In this document: piece after piece, positions 1 through 7,479 of the stretch | Position numbering within the stretch: position 1 is the first letter of the stretch | How the letters are laid out: each line of letters begins with the position of its first letter | Assembly: GCA_016199265.1 (NCBI GenBank) | Contig: JACQGX010000364.1 | Coordinates: 1-34,817, forward strand | DNA length: 34,817 nucleotides | Direction: 5' to 3' | DNA from: Chloroflexota bacterium | GTDB taxonomy: Bacteria; Chloroflexota; UBA11872; UBA12225 | The notes under the pieces: generated by a model | The model's database searches: none | Seen by the model: only the letters and a program-made list of their open reading frames with translations | What the model was told of the DNA's origin: nothing | Position numbers and translations under genes: made by a program

Positions 1-1
1 C

Positions 2-238
2 CTGGCGGGCGGCATCGCGCCGCTGTGGTTTTTCCCGGAGTGGTTCCGGGGCGCCGCGGCGCTCCTGCCGTTCGCGGGGTTCGCCCACACACCGCTGTCT
101 ATCTACATCGGTCGCTTGAGCGGCGCCGACGCCTGGGCGGCGATCGGCCTCCAGGTCGGCTGGACGTGCGCGCTCGCCATAGCCGGACGCGGTCTCTGGC
201 ACCTGGCCGTGCGCAAGCTCGTCGTCCAGGGAGGCTGA
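2..238 (+). CDS. ABC-2 type permease, C-terminal fragment (gene starts before the window)
   Basis: The reading frame is open from base 2 to a TGA at 236-238, giving about 78 residues of the end of a longer protein. It contains hydrophobic segments and the pattern FFPEWFRG followed by LPFAGFAHTPLSIYIGRLSG. That pattern is typical of the last part of ABC-2 family permeases of the ABC2_membrane_6 type, where a short hydrophilic loop precedes the final membrane helix (near VGWTCALAIAGRGLWHLAV). The next gene starts 12 bp downstream on the same strand and encodes a second permease of the same kind. The two therefore probably form a heterodimeric exporter whose ATPase gene lies upstream, outside the window. 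Substrate cannot be told from sequence. Confidence 0.75.
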   Translation: MAGGIAPLWFFPEWFRGAAALLPFAGFAHTPLSIYIGRLSGADAWAAIGLQVGWTCALAIAGRGLWHLAVRKLVVQGG

Positions 239-250
239 GGAGGTAACGCG

Positions 251-1096
251 GTGACTCTCGCCGACCGCTATCCGCCCCTGGTTCGCACCCATGCGCTGGG
301 ACTCACACTCCACCTCCTCGCCGCGCACGCGGCATCGCGCATGGAGTACCGTGCTAACTTCCTCCTCGGCGTGGTTAACGGCCTCGGCTTCCAGCTCGCG
401 GGGCTGGTTTTTGTCTGGGCGGTGCTGCACCGCTTCCCATCGCTCGGCGGCTGGAGCTTCGGCGAGGTGGCCTTCTTATACGCGCTGCGCCTGCTCGGCC
501 ACAGCCTGTACCTGCCGTTTCTCCAGAACGTCGTCGGCCTCGGGGAGCTGGTGCAGAGCGGCGGGCTCGACCGGCTGCTGCTCCGCCCCGTCCACCCTCT
601 GCTGCTGGTCGTGAGCCAGGCGTTCCAGGTCCAGGCCGTGGCGAACCTGCTGGTCGCCGGCGCGGTCTTCTACGGTGCGCAGGCCGCTCTGGACGTCGCG
701 TGGAGCGTGCCGAGACTCGTCTTCTTCGTGCTGGCACTGGCGGGAGCCGTGCTGATCGAGACGGGCGTGCACCTGTTCCTCAGCACCCTGTCCGTGTGGC
801 TGGTCAGCTCCAAGAGCCGGCTCAACGACTGGGCGGATGGCCTGTTCAGCTCGTTCGGCAGCTACCCCTTTACGGTGCTCAACCGACCGCTGCAACTCGC
901 GTTTACCTTTCTTCTTCCGCTCGCCTTCGTCGCGTACTTCCCGGCGGCGCACCTGCTGGACCGCCGCGACGAGGGCGTGATCGGCATCCAGCCGCTGTTT
1001 GCCTACGCAACTCCGGCGGTTGGCGTTGTCACCCTTGCCGCCTCGCTCGCGTTCTTTGAGTTCGCCCTGCGCCACTATCGGTCGACGGGACACTAA
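251..1096 (+). CDS. ABC-2 type transporter permease (ABC2_membrane_6 family)
   Basis: This 281-residue protein has about six hydrophobic segments (for example around residues 40-60, 115-150, 155-185, 215-235 and 250-275), the usual size and layout for an ABC-2 permease subunit. The motif NVVGLGELVQSGGLDRLLLR near residues 96-115 is characteristic of the ABC2_membrane_6 group (sometimes annotated as DUF990-like), where a G-x-LD-x-LL-RP loop is conserved. The GTG start at 251 is chosen because a GAGGAGGT ribosome-binding site lies just upstream at 237-244. It follows the preceding permease by 12 bp and is probably co-transcribed with it. Inferred role: membrane half of an efflux ABC transporter; the cargo is unknown. 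A heptamer repeat begins 5 bp after the stop codon. Confidence 0.85.
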   Translation: MTLADRYPPLVRTHALGLTLHLLAAHAASRMEYRANFLLGVVNGLGFQLAGLVFVWAVLHRFPSLGGWSFGEVAFLYALRLLGHSLYLPFLQNVVGLGELVQSGGLDRLLLRPVHPLLLVVSQAFQVQAVANLLVAGAVFYGAQAALDVAWSVPRLVFFVLALAGAVLIETGVHLFLSTLSVWLVSSKSRLNDWADGLFSSFGSYPFTVLNRPLQLAFTFLLPLAFVAYFPAAHLLDRRDEGVIGIQPLFAYATPAVGVVTLAASLAFFEFALRHYRSTGH

Positions 1097-1100
1097 AGCA

Positions 1101-1121
1101 AGTGCAAAGTGCAAAGTGAGA
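1101..1121. repeat. Heptamer-period repeat, unit AGTGCAA (3 copies)
   Basis: Three head-to-tail 7-bp units (AGTGCAA, AGTGCAA, AGTGAGA) begin 5 bp after the stop codon of the ABC permease. No inverted partner is seen before the next gene at 1320. It is one of nine 7-bp-period arrays in this window; the unit sequence differs between arrays but the period does not. Confidence 0.7.
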
Positions 1122-1319
1122 ATGCCTGTGGGTCCCTCCTTGGCTTTGGCCTAGGGCGGGGCCGGTAGGCCCGAGATCGCTGCCTATCCGGTGGCGTGCG
1201 TGGGGCGGTCCGCGCGTGCCGTGCCGCGTCCCGCGCCAGGTCGAAGTAGACCTCCGGGGGGCATCGACAAGGGTCGCCGCCGCCGGCTCGACGGCCACCA
1301 CGCGTTCCGCCGGCCCACT

Positions 1320-3011
1320 CTAGCGCTCCAGAAACAGCGGCGCCACCAGGTTGTCCACCGGCGCGTAGTCGTCGGTCAGCACCGGCGCGTTCGGATGGCG
1401 CTCGGCCAGCCAGCGATCGATCCGCGCCGGATCGACGACGCGGGCGTGCGCCGGGGCGGACCCATCAGGCGAAGGGCGCATTATCGCCTCCAGCCGCGCC
1501 GCGTCGAGCGGCTGCTGTGAGCCGACGACCAGCCACGGCAGCCGCAGGTCGTACTCCCAGCCTACCTCCTGCACGCGCACGACGGCAACGTGCGGGAACA
1601 CCTGGCGCATCGTGCGGACAAACGCCGGCAGAAACCGGCCGCTCGGCCACTTCTCGGCGATGTTGGCGACGTAGATTCCGTCGTCGCGCAGCAGGCCGCG
1701 GAGGCGCTGATTGAACTCGAGCGTCGTCAGGTGCCAGGGCACCGCGCGATCGCTGAACGCATCGCCGAAGACGATGTCGTACGCCAACGCCGGCAGGCGC
1801 GTCACTTCGGTGCGGGCGTCGCCGTGGATCACGCGGATGCCGGGAGCACGACTGCTCCTCCCGACCCCACCGGCCTCGTTGCTGCCCTGGCCCACTCCAG
1901 GCGGGCCGGCGAGCCGCAGGCCGAGGTGAGTCTGCGCCACGGCGGTAATACCGGGATCGATCTCGACGACGTCGATCTGGCTGCCGGGATAGACGCGCTC
2001 GAGGTACCGAGGGACGGTGTAGCTGCCGCCGCCGATCACCAGCGCGCGCAGCGGCACCTGGTCCGTATGGTCCGTGCCACGCCGTTCCGGCGCGTCGCGG
2101 CGCTCCGCCTGGTACACCGCGATATCGGCGAAGACCTGGGCGTTCGACCAGACGAGCAGCCGCGGCTCGGCCGGCGCGGTCGAGCCGTGATTGAGGCGGT
2201 CGAGCAACAAGGCGTTGAGCTCAATTCCACTGTACCGCCCGCGCTCGATCCGGATACAGTTGTAGGCCGTCTCCCGGAGGCAGGCATTCTCATCGCGCGC
2301 CCAGGCGAAACCAAACCCGATGCCGACGAACATCGCGCCGGCGATCACCGCGCCGGCCACTCGGCGCTCGGCCGAGGCGCTCCGTTCACTGCGCCAGCGG
2401 GCGGCGATGAACAGCACGTAGACCGCCAGCACGAACAACCCGGCGCCGACGGCCATCAGAATGGCGCGCGAGCCAAAGGTGGGGATGAGCACGAACCCGG
2501 TCAGAAACGTTCCGGCGATGCTGCCGGCGGCCGAGACGGCGCCCAGCCGGCCGACGACGGCGCCGGCCTCGGCCACCCGGCGCACGGTGAGCTGGGCGAC
2601 AAACGGCGTCACCGTACCCAACAGCGCGCTCGGGAGGAAGAAGAGCGCGACGACAAGCGCAACGAGGCGCGGCAGCGGCGGCAGTTGGGGCAGCACCGAT
2701 TCGAGGCTGACGGCGCGCACAAAAATGGCCACCGCCCAGGTGACGACGCCTGAGGCGAGCAAAGCGAGGCCCAGCGCCGCCGGTGAAGACGATCGTTTCG
2801 CCAGCCGGCCGCCGGCGTAGTTGCCGGCGGCGATCCCGGTGAGGACCACGCCGATGATGCTTGTCCACGAATAGAGCGAAGCGCCGACGACCGGTGCGAC
2901 GACGCGGCCGGCGACGATCTCCAGCACGAGCACCGCCAGGCTGCTGGTGAACGCGAGCAGGTAAGACTGCCAAGGGGACCAGACAGGCCGGGCAGGCGGC
3001 GCAGCGAACAT
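1320..3011 (-). CDS. Membrane-fused spermidine synthase-like protein
   Basis: This is a 563-residue protein with two parts. Residues 15-235 hold seven or eight hydrophobic helices with the family pattern LVLEIVAGRVVAPVVG, as in integral-membrane spermidine synthase-like proteins. Residues 320-480 form a Rossmann methyltransferase/aminopropyltransferase fold: IGGGSYTVP at 326-334 (AdoMet/decarboxylated-AdoMet glycine loop), VVEIDP near 348-353 and HGDAR further on, and the C-terminus has the usual DDYAPVDNL. These fused proteins are widespread in bacteria, but few have a proven aminopropyltransferase activity, so polyamine synthesis is only an inference. An insertion rich in Gly and Ser follows the acidic EIDP loop. 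The ATG at 3011 is the first methionine; a heptamer inverted repeat lies directly upstream. Confidence 0.85.
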   Translation of the reverse strand: MFAAPPARPVWSPWQSYLLAFTSSLAVLVLEIVAGRVVAPVVGASLYSWTSIIGVVLTGIAAGNYAGGRLAKRSSSPAALGLALLASGVVTWAVAIFVRAVSLESVLPQLPPLPRLVALVVALFFLPSALLGTVTPFVAQLTVRRVAEAGAVVGRLGAVSAAGSIAGTFLTGFVLIPTFGSRAILMAVGAGLFVLAVYVLFIAARWRSERSASAERRVAGAVIAGAMFVGIGFGFAWARDENACLRETAYNCIRIERGRYSGIELNALLLDRLNHGSTAPAEPRLLVWSNAQVFADIAVYQAERRDAPERRGTDHTDQVPLRALVIGGGSYTVPRYLERVYPGSQIDVVEIDPGITAVAQTHLGLRLAGPPGVGQGSNEAGGVGRSSRAPGIRVIHGDARTEVTRLPALAYDIVFGDAFSDRAVPWHLTTLEFNQRLRGLLRDDGIYVANIAEKWPSGRFLPAFVRTMRQVFPHVAVVRVQEVGWEYDLRLPWLVVGSQQPLDAARLEAIMRPSPDGSAPAHARVVDPARIDRWLAERHPNAPVLTDDYAPVDNLVAPLFLER

Positions 3012-3024
3012 CGTGAGAGTATAG

Positions 3025-3131
3025 GCGTGAAGCGTGAAGCGTGAAACGTGTACTACCCGGCTGCCCTGTACAACAGCAGGTGCCGTTTACCAACAAGCGC
3101 CGCATCACAGCTCACGCTTCACGCTTCACGC
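3025..3131. repeat. Heptamer inverted repeat, unit GCGTGAA
   Basis: The left arm at 3025-3050 has three GCGTGAA units and a partial ACGTG. The right arm at 3112-3131 has the reverse complement (TTCACGC units). About 61 bp separate them. Unlike most arrays in the window, this one lies 5' of a gene (the minus-strand spermidine-synthase-like gene starting at 3011). The same unit recurs at 4547 and 13799. Confidence 0.85.
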
Positions 3132-3152
3132 ATAGTACTCTTGGGCAAGCAC

Positions 3153-3181
3153 TTGCTGTGCTCCTGCTTGACACCTATAAT
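3153..3181 (+). promoter_or_regulatory. Sigma-70-like promoter
   Basis: A TTGCTG at 3153-3158 and a perfect TATAAT at 3176-3181 are separated by 17 bp. This is the best promoter match I saw in the window. It fires rightward into a run of hairpins with no clear protein-coding gene for about 780 bp, which is why I suspect an RNA or a long leader. Confidence 0.55.
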
Positions 3182-3187
3182 CAGCAC

Positions 3188-3430
3188 CCGGTAGCGACCC
3201 TCCTTCGTGCGCTACCAGTGACCGGCTCTTGGCTCGCCGGCGGCGTTGCCGGCGATGCGCGGTGCGGACGCATCCGATGTGTCGGATGCGCTGACGTGGG
3301 GCTCTCGGCGGGAGTCCGGTTGCTGGCAAGTGGCGAAAGAGCAAAACGCATGTCGCTTCCACCAGGGCCCGGCGGCCCGCCGAGCGGCGCAACGTCAGGA
3401 GGTGTTGCGCGGCGGGCGATCCCGCCTCCT
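3188..3430 (+). ncRNA. Candidate structured RNA or leader downstream of a strong promoter
   Basis: Immediately after the promoter, perfect short stems follow one another: 3190-3196 with 3210-3216 (7 bp), 3234-3241 with 3248-3255 (8 bp), and 3269-3277 with 3282-3290 (9 bp, tetraloop). Next comes 3376-3381 plus 3387-3393 pairing with 3404-3410 plus 3411-3416. The segment GGCGGG at 3411-3416 could instead pair with CCCGCC at 3421-3426 across a CGAT loop, so two mutually exclusive hairpins are possible. A perfect AGGAGGT lies in the apical loop at 3397-3403, and CCTCCT at 3425-3430 could mask it. I do not recognise an Rfam family: RNase P, tmRNA, SRP RNA and c-di-AMP riboswitch signatures are absent. 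It may be a small RNA, a leader, or chance structure in GC-rich DNA. Confidence 0.3.
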
Positions 3431-3961
3431 CTGTCCGTCGCCGGCATTCGACGATGAGCCGGGATTTATGAACACAGACGGACGTTCCCGGGAGACGTGG
3501 AAGCCGCGGTAACTGCATAGCGCGCGAAAAGTTCGGGGAACAACGGAGCCTTGCGCGGGAGGCGTCGAAGGTTCGGCTTCCGGCCGAAACGGATGCACCG
3601 CGGCCACCATGACCCATCCCCAACGTATCAAGCACTGATGCTGCCCCACGGACGGCTCATGGGTCTCCCGGCAGGCCGTTGGATCTTGGACCCGGCCCAG
3701 CCGACCTTGCCGGCTGGCGTATTCCCGGTAGCACGCGGAGACGAAGCCGGTCCACGCGGCCCCTCGGCGCACGCGGGTGCAGGCAATGGTTCCGGATTCT
3801 TCTCCGCTCGCCCTGAGCCTGTCGAAGGGCGCCCTTCGACAGGCTCAGGGCGAGCGATGTATGGCCCGGAAGTTTTACCTGCACCCGCGCACGCCCTGCG
3901 TGACCCGTCAGGATTCCTTTCCCTAACCCCGGCTTCGACGCGCGAGCTACAGGAGGTTTCC
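3431..3961. other. No recognisable gene; palindrome inside
   Basis: Open frames here on both strands lack recognisable motifs, and the longest one on the plus strand (from 3551) is simply an upstream extension of the CHAP gene frame with no ribosome-binding site. The notable contents are a 52-bp perfect palindrome (3805-3856) and the ribosome-binding site of the next gene. It may be a long leader for the CHAP gene. Confidence 0.5.
3805..3856. repeat. 52-bp perfect palindrome (CCTGAGCCTGTCGAAGG-type)
   Basis: Bases 3805-3856 equal their own reverse complement with no mismatch and no spacer; the centre is AGGGCGCCCT. Each arm carries CCCTGAGCCTGTCGAAGGGC, a dispersed repeat motif seen in many GC-rich bacterial genomes. 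A related CCTTCGACAAGCTCAG element occurs at 9904-9966. It sits about 105 bp before the CHAP gene. Confidence 0.9.
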
Positions 3962-4552
3962 TTGCTCACGACGTCTTTCCGTTTTGCTGCCGATCGGGCA
4001 GCGCCTGGCCTCCAAAGCGCCCGACCCGGTGTTCGTTTCTTCCGACTCTCACAACGGATCGCAGCCGCCGTGGTTGCGTCCCTGTTGGTGCTCGGCGCCG
4101 GTGCGTTGGTGCCACGACCGGCGTACGCCGCATACAACTGCGTCAACGTGGTGTTACGTGACCCGTATTGGGGGCGGTACCGAGGCATCGTCGAAAGTGG
4201 CTGGAACGCGGCCGGTATCGGCGCCGCGTTCGCACGCAACGGCTTCGCGGTGGATGGCACGCCGTCAGTCGGCGCCATCATGGTCTGGCCGGCCGGCTAC
4301 TACGGCGCGAGCGGCACCGGTCACGTCGGCGTTGTCGCTGCCGTCCATGGCACCGGCAGCGTGCTTGTCCGGCATGAAAACTGGCCCTACGGCGCCGCCG
4401 AGCACGCCCAGGTGTTCACCGTGCGTCCCGGCCATCAGTTCGTCCACAAGATCGTCGCGGTACCGGCCGTAGCCGCCGCCGCTGAGGCGCCGGAAACCGA
4501 AGACGAACCCGCCGAAGAGGTCGTCCAAGCCGAAGAGCCGGCCGAGGCGTGA
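3962..4552 (+). CDS. Secreted CHAP-domain protein (probable cell-wall amidase/peptidase)
   Basis: I chose the TTG at 3962 because an AGGAGG at 3951-3956 sits 5 bp before it; the frame stays open further upstream but without a start signal. The 196-residue product begins with a basic stretch and a hydrophobic segment (IAAAVVASLLVLGAGAL) ending in AYA, a typical signal-peptidase I site. The mature part starts YNCVNVVLRDPYWG and continues to GTGHVGVVAAV and RHENW. These fit the Cys, His and Glu/Asn catalytic positions of CHAP (cysteine, histidine-dependent amidohydrolase/peptidase) domains, which cleave peptidoglycan peptides. The tail is Glu/Ala-rich and probably disordered. Its stop codon lies inside the first unit of a heptamer array. 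Export is inferred; no anchor or wall-binding domain is visible. Confidence 0.8.
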   Translation: MLTTSFRFAADRAAPGLQSARPGVRFFRLSQRIAAAVVASLLVLGAGALVPRPAYAAYNCVNVVLRDPYWGRYRGIVESGWNAAGIGAAFARNGFAVDGTPSVGAIMVWPAGYYGASGTGHVGVVAAVHGTGSVLVRHENWPYGAAEHAQVFTVRPGHQFVHKIVAVPAVAAAAEAPETEDEPAEEVVQAEEPAEA

Positions 4553-4783
4553 AACGTGAAACGTGAAACGTGAGCTCAGGCAGTAACTGGTCGCAAATGG
4601 GCACCGCTGCCGCGCGATGAGCCGCTGGTAGGGGCGAAGCATTGGCCGAACCAACACGGCGCACCGCACCAACGTCTCGGCGAATGCTTCGCCCCTACAC
4701 TATCGGACCGATAGACCGCCCCTGTTGCCGGAGGATGCGGCTTCGCAGTTCACGTTTCACATTTCACGTTTCACATTTCACGC
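4547..4783. repeat. Nested inverted repeat: heptamer arms around a GTAGGGGCGAAGC element
   Basis: The outer left arm at 4547-4574 is GCGTGAA followed by three ACGTGAA/ACGTGAG units, and the first unit contains the CHAP gene's stop codon. The outer right arm at 4749-4783 has five inverted units (TTCACGT/TTCACAT/TTCACGC). Inside them, GTAGGGGCGAAGCATT at 4628-4643 is the exact reverse complement of 4683-4698. Two unrelated inverted repeats are therefore nested at one site, as also at 9868-9995. Confidence 0.9.
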
Positions 4784-4826
4784 CTCGTGCGGTCCCGCTG
4801 GCAGATATGGTCCACTTTAGGCATCT

Positions 4827-6665
4827 ATGGCACCACCTGATAAAGCCCGACCGTCGAGTAACCCGGAGTCCGTGCCCGGCGCGGCGCTCGTCGCCGCGCC
4901 GGGTCTCGCCGCCCGGCGGCGCGGCGAGACTTGGTTTGGCAACAACGACGTCGCCAGCTTCATCCACCGCGCCTTTACCAAGGCGATGGGCTACGACGAC
5001 GAGGATTTGCGCCGCCCGATCATCGGCATCTGCAACACGTGGAGCGAGCTCAACCACTGCAACCACGGCCTGAAAGATGTCGCGGCCGCCGTCAAGCGCG
5101 GCGTCCTGCAGGAAGGCGGGCTGCCGCTCGAATTTCCCACCATCTCCATCGGTGAGGTGTTCGTCAGCCCCACCAGCATGCTCTTCCGCAACCTGGCGGC
5201 GATGGACACCGAGGAAATGATCCGGGCGCAGCCGCTCGACGGCGTCGTGCTGCTGGCGGCGTGCGACAAGACAACCCCGGCGCAGCTCATGGGTGCCGCC
5301 TCGGCCGACGTGCCGGCGATGATGGTCACCGGAGGACCCATGCTCAACGGCCGCTACGAGGGGCAGGACCTGGGTGCGTGTACCGACTGCCGGCGCTACT
5401 GGACGGAGTACCGTGCCGGCACCGTCGACGAGGCGACGATGTGCGCGCTCGAGGACAACCTGTGCCGCTCGGCGGGGCACTGCATGGTGATGGGCACGGC
5501 GTCGACGATGGCCGCGTGCGCGGAGGCGCTGGGGATGATGCTCCCGGGCGGCGCGGCCATTCCTGCACCCGACAGCCGCCGCCTGCGCTTCGCCGAAGCC
5601 ACCGGACGGCAGATTGTGCGGCTGGCACGACAGGGCATCCGGCCGTCGCAGATCATGACGCACGCGGCGTTCGAAAACGCCATTCGCCTCCTGCACGCCG
5701 TCGGCGGCTCGACCAACGCGGTGGTGCATCTGGTGGCGGTCGCCGGACGGCTGGGCATTCGCCTGCCGCTCGAGCGCTTCGACGAGCTTTCCCGCACGAC
5801 GCCCTGGCTGGCCAACCTGCGCCCGTCGGGGCGCTACCAGATGGAGCAGCTCTTCGAAGTCGGCGGCATCCCCGCGGTGATGAAAGAGCTCGAGCCGCTG
5901 CTCGACCTCGACTGTCTGACCGCAACCGGTCTTACCCTTGGACAGAACCTCTCGCAGATCGAGCCGGCCGGCACGCGTTCCCCGGCGTCGATCAAGCGGA
6001 TGCGGGAGGTGATCGCCGCGCGTGAAGCGCCGCTCTCCGAAGAAGGGGGGCTCGCCATCCTGCGCGGCAATCTGTGCCCCGACGGGGCGGTGATCAAGCA
6101 CGTCGCGGCCTCGCCCCACCTGCTCAAACACCGCGGTAGGGCGGTCGTCTTCCGCTCGCTTGCCGACCTCTCGGCCGGGATCGATGACCCGGCGCTCGAC
6201 GTCACGCCCGACGACGTGCTGGTGCTCCAGAACACCGGCCCGGTCGGCGCACCCGGCATGCCCGAGGTAGGCAACCTCCCGATCCCCAAGAAGCTGCTCG
6301 AGCGGGGCGTGCGTGACATGGTGCGCATTTCCGACGCCCGCATGAGTGGCACCTCGTACGGCACCATCGTGCTGCACGTCGCGCCGGAGAGCGCGATCGG
6401 CGGCCCGCTGGCGGCGGTGCGCACCGGCGATCTGATCGAACTCGACGTCCCTGCGCGGCGGCTCGACGTGCTCGTCTCCGACGAGGAGATTCGGCGGCGC
6501 CTGACCGAGTTCACGCCGCCGCGTCCGGCCTACCGGCGGGGCTACGGCCGCCTCTTCCTCGACCACGTCCTCCAGGCGTCCGAAGGCTGCGACTTCGACT
6601 TCCTCGTCGGCGCTCCCGAGGACGCTCACGACGCCGCCCGCTTCGGCCGCGACCTGCGGACGTGA
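4827..6665 (+). CDS. IlvD/Edd family dehydratase, sugar-acid (pentonate) type
   Basis: The 612-residue protein belongs to the IlvD/Edd family of Fe-S dehydratases, which remove water from dihydroxy acids or aldonates. Cluster-ligand cysteines are visible at C78 (NHCNHGL), C146 (ACDKTTPAQLMGA) and C219 (SAGHCMVMGTASTM); K148 in CDK is the usual Mg-binding carbamylated lysine. The MSGTSYGTIVLHVAPE segment carries the conserved active-site Ser. The CDKTTP and GGPMLNG variants resemble L-arabinonate/D-xylonate dehydratases more than amino-acid-pathway dihydroxyacid dehydratase (IlvD), so oxidative sugar catabolism is more likely than valine/isoleucine synthesis. The substrate is not proven by sequence. 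The first 30 residues are a low-complexity extension, so translation might start later. No catabolic partner gene is adjacent. Confidence 0.85.
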   Translation: MAPPDKARPSSNPESVPGAALVAAPGLAARRRGETWFGNNDVASFIHRAFTKAMGYDDEDLRRPIIGICNTWSELNHCNHGLKDVAAAVKRGVLQEGGLPLEFPTISIGEVFVSPTSMLFRNLAAMDTEEMIRAQPLDGVVLLAACDKTTPAQLMGAASADVPAMMVTGGPMLNGRYEGQDLGACTDCRRYWTEYRAGTVDEATMCALEDNLCRSAGHCMVMGTASTMAACAEALGMMLPGGAAIPAPDSRRLRFAEATGRQIVRLARQGIRPSQIMTHAAFENAIRLLHAVGGSTNAVVHLVAVAGRLGIRLPLERFDELSRTTPWLANLRPSGRYQMEQLFEVGGIPAVMKELEPLLDLDCLTATGLTLGQNLSQIEPAGTRSPASIKRMREVIAAREAPLSEEGGLAILRGNLCPDGAVIKHVAASPHLLKHRGRAVVFRSLADLSAGIDDPALDVTPDDVLVLQNTGPVGAPGMPEVGNLPIPKKLLERGVRDMVRISDARMSGTSYGTIVLHVAPESAIGGPLAAVRTGDLIELDVPARRLDVLVSDEEIRRRLTEFTPPRPAYRRGYGRLFLDHVLQASEGCDFDFLVGAPEDAHDAARFGRDLRT

Positions 6666-6670
6666 GAAGG

Positions 6671-6765
6671 GGTCAGCGGTCAGCTTTCAGCTTTCAAAAC
6701 CACGTATCACCGGATGATCAGCCGCCGACCGCTGACCGCCGACCGCTGACCGCCGACCGCTGACC
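6671..6765. repeat. Heptamer inverted repeat, units GGTCAGC / GCTGACC
   Basis: The left arm at 6671-6698 reads GGTCAGC, GGTCAGC, TTTCAGC, TTTCAAA and starts 5 bp after the dehydratase stop codon. The right arm at 6724-6765 has six units alternating GCCGACC and GCTGACC, the inverse of the left. It ends only 13 bp before the next start codon, so it occupies the whole upstream region of that gene. Confidence 0.9.
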
Positions 6766-6778
6766 GCTAGAATTTCTT

Positions 6779-7390
6779 GTGGCCAAGCGCGTCACCAAAG
6801 GCAACCTCTGGGGCTACATTCAGAGCCGGCCATACGCGTCGGTCGCCGATATCCGCCGCCTCTTCATGATGGACGTGGAGGACGCGGCGATCGTCCCGAC
6901 GAGCGAGGGCAACTACTACATCGGCCTCCCGCAGCCGGCGGCCGACCTGGTCCGGCAGCTCTGGCAGGAGGGACGGATCATCCTGGACGTGAACCCGGAC
7001 CTCAAGGCGCGCGTCGTGCAGGGAATCTACGCGGCCCATGCGCCGCAGGGACGCCAGCCGGCGGCTTCCGGCGCTGCGACTGCGCTCAAGGACGCCAGCG
7101 CCTTCAGCACCTCGAGCGCCACACCGGCCGGGACGACCAAAGCGGCGAAAGCGAAGCCCCCAACGCCGCACCGACAGGCGGTGCCGGCGCTGGGCCTGCC
7201 CGCTGCCGAGGGCGGCAGTGTCGAGCCGCCCGCCAAGGCGGAGAGCAATAAGAGGCGCCGGCGGCGCTGGCGGCGAGCAGCGAGCGCCCCAGACGCTGCG
7301 GGTGGAGCGCCAGCGGGAGAAGCCGTACGTGATGGGCCAGCGGATACGGCAGCACCGGTGGCCGCAGGCGCCTCAGAATCGTCCTCGTAA
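6779..7390 (+). CDS. Unknown protein: compact N-terminal domain plus basic low-complexity tail
   Basis: I do not recognise this 203-residue protein. Residues 1-88 look folded and mixed helical (LWGYIQSRPYASVADIRRLF, then LPQPAADLVRQLWQEGRI), which could suit a small winged-helix-type or adaptor domain. Residues 89-203 are Ala/Pro/Gly-rich and probably disordered, with a strongly basic patch NKRRRRRWRR at 157-166 that could bind nucleic acid or phospholipid. The GTG at 6779 has no ribosome-binding site; a heptamer repeat fills the upstream region, and TAGAAT at 6768-6773 ends 5 bp before the GTG. A leaderless transcript is therefore possible. The AI-2E-type permease gene follows closely on the same strand. 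Confidence 0.6.
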   Translation: MAKRVTKGNLWGYIQSRPYASVADIRRLFMMDVEDAAIVPTSEGNYYIGLPQPAADLVRQLWQEGRIILDVNPDLKARVVQGIYAAHAPQGRQPAASGAATALKDASAFSTSSATPAGTTKAAKAKPPTPHRQAVPALGLPAAEGGSVEPPAKAESNKRRRRRWRRAASAPDAAGGAPAGEAVRDGPADTAAPVAAGASESSS

Positions 7391-7479
7391 ACCATTGCCG
7401 TACACCGGTGGCGCGTGATAGAGTGCCCCCGGACATGGCATCTACCAGCGTTCGCACACGATGGACACCAGGTAAGGCC

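Noticed and set aside
1097-1319. Possible decayed gene on the minus strand between the permease and the spermidine-synthase-like gene
   Set aside because: Short protein-like strings such as VVAVEPAAATLVDA and EVYFDLARDAARHA appear, but in different frames and without a family I can name; not enough to call.
3182-3961. c-di-AMP (ydaO-type) riboswitch before the CHAP gene, RNase P RNA, tmRNA or SRP RNA
   Set aside because: CHAP genes are sometimes under ydaO control, but the GGGGTGAAT and CGTCAGCTAACC signatures are absent; the conserved cores of the other RNAs are also missing.
4764-6629. A very long open frame on the minus strand antisense to the IlvD/Edd dehydratase
   Set aside because: It mirrors the codon pattern of a well-matched enzyme; GC-rich genes often keep the antisense frame open. 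Its translation shows no family motif.
4827-6665. Biosynthetic dihydroxyacid dehydratase IlvD
   Set aside because: The CDKTTP and SAGHCMVMGTASTM variants and the lack of branched-chain amino-acid genes nearby favour a sugar-acid dehydratase.
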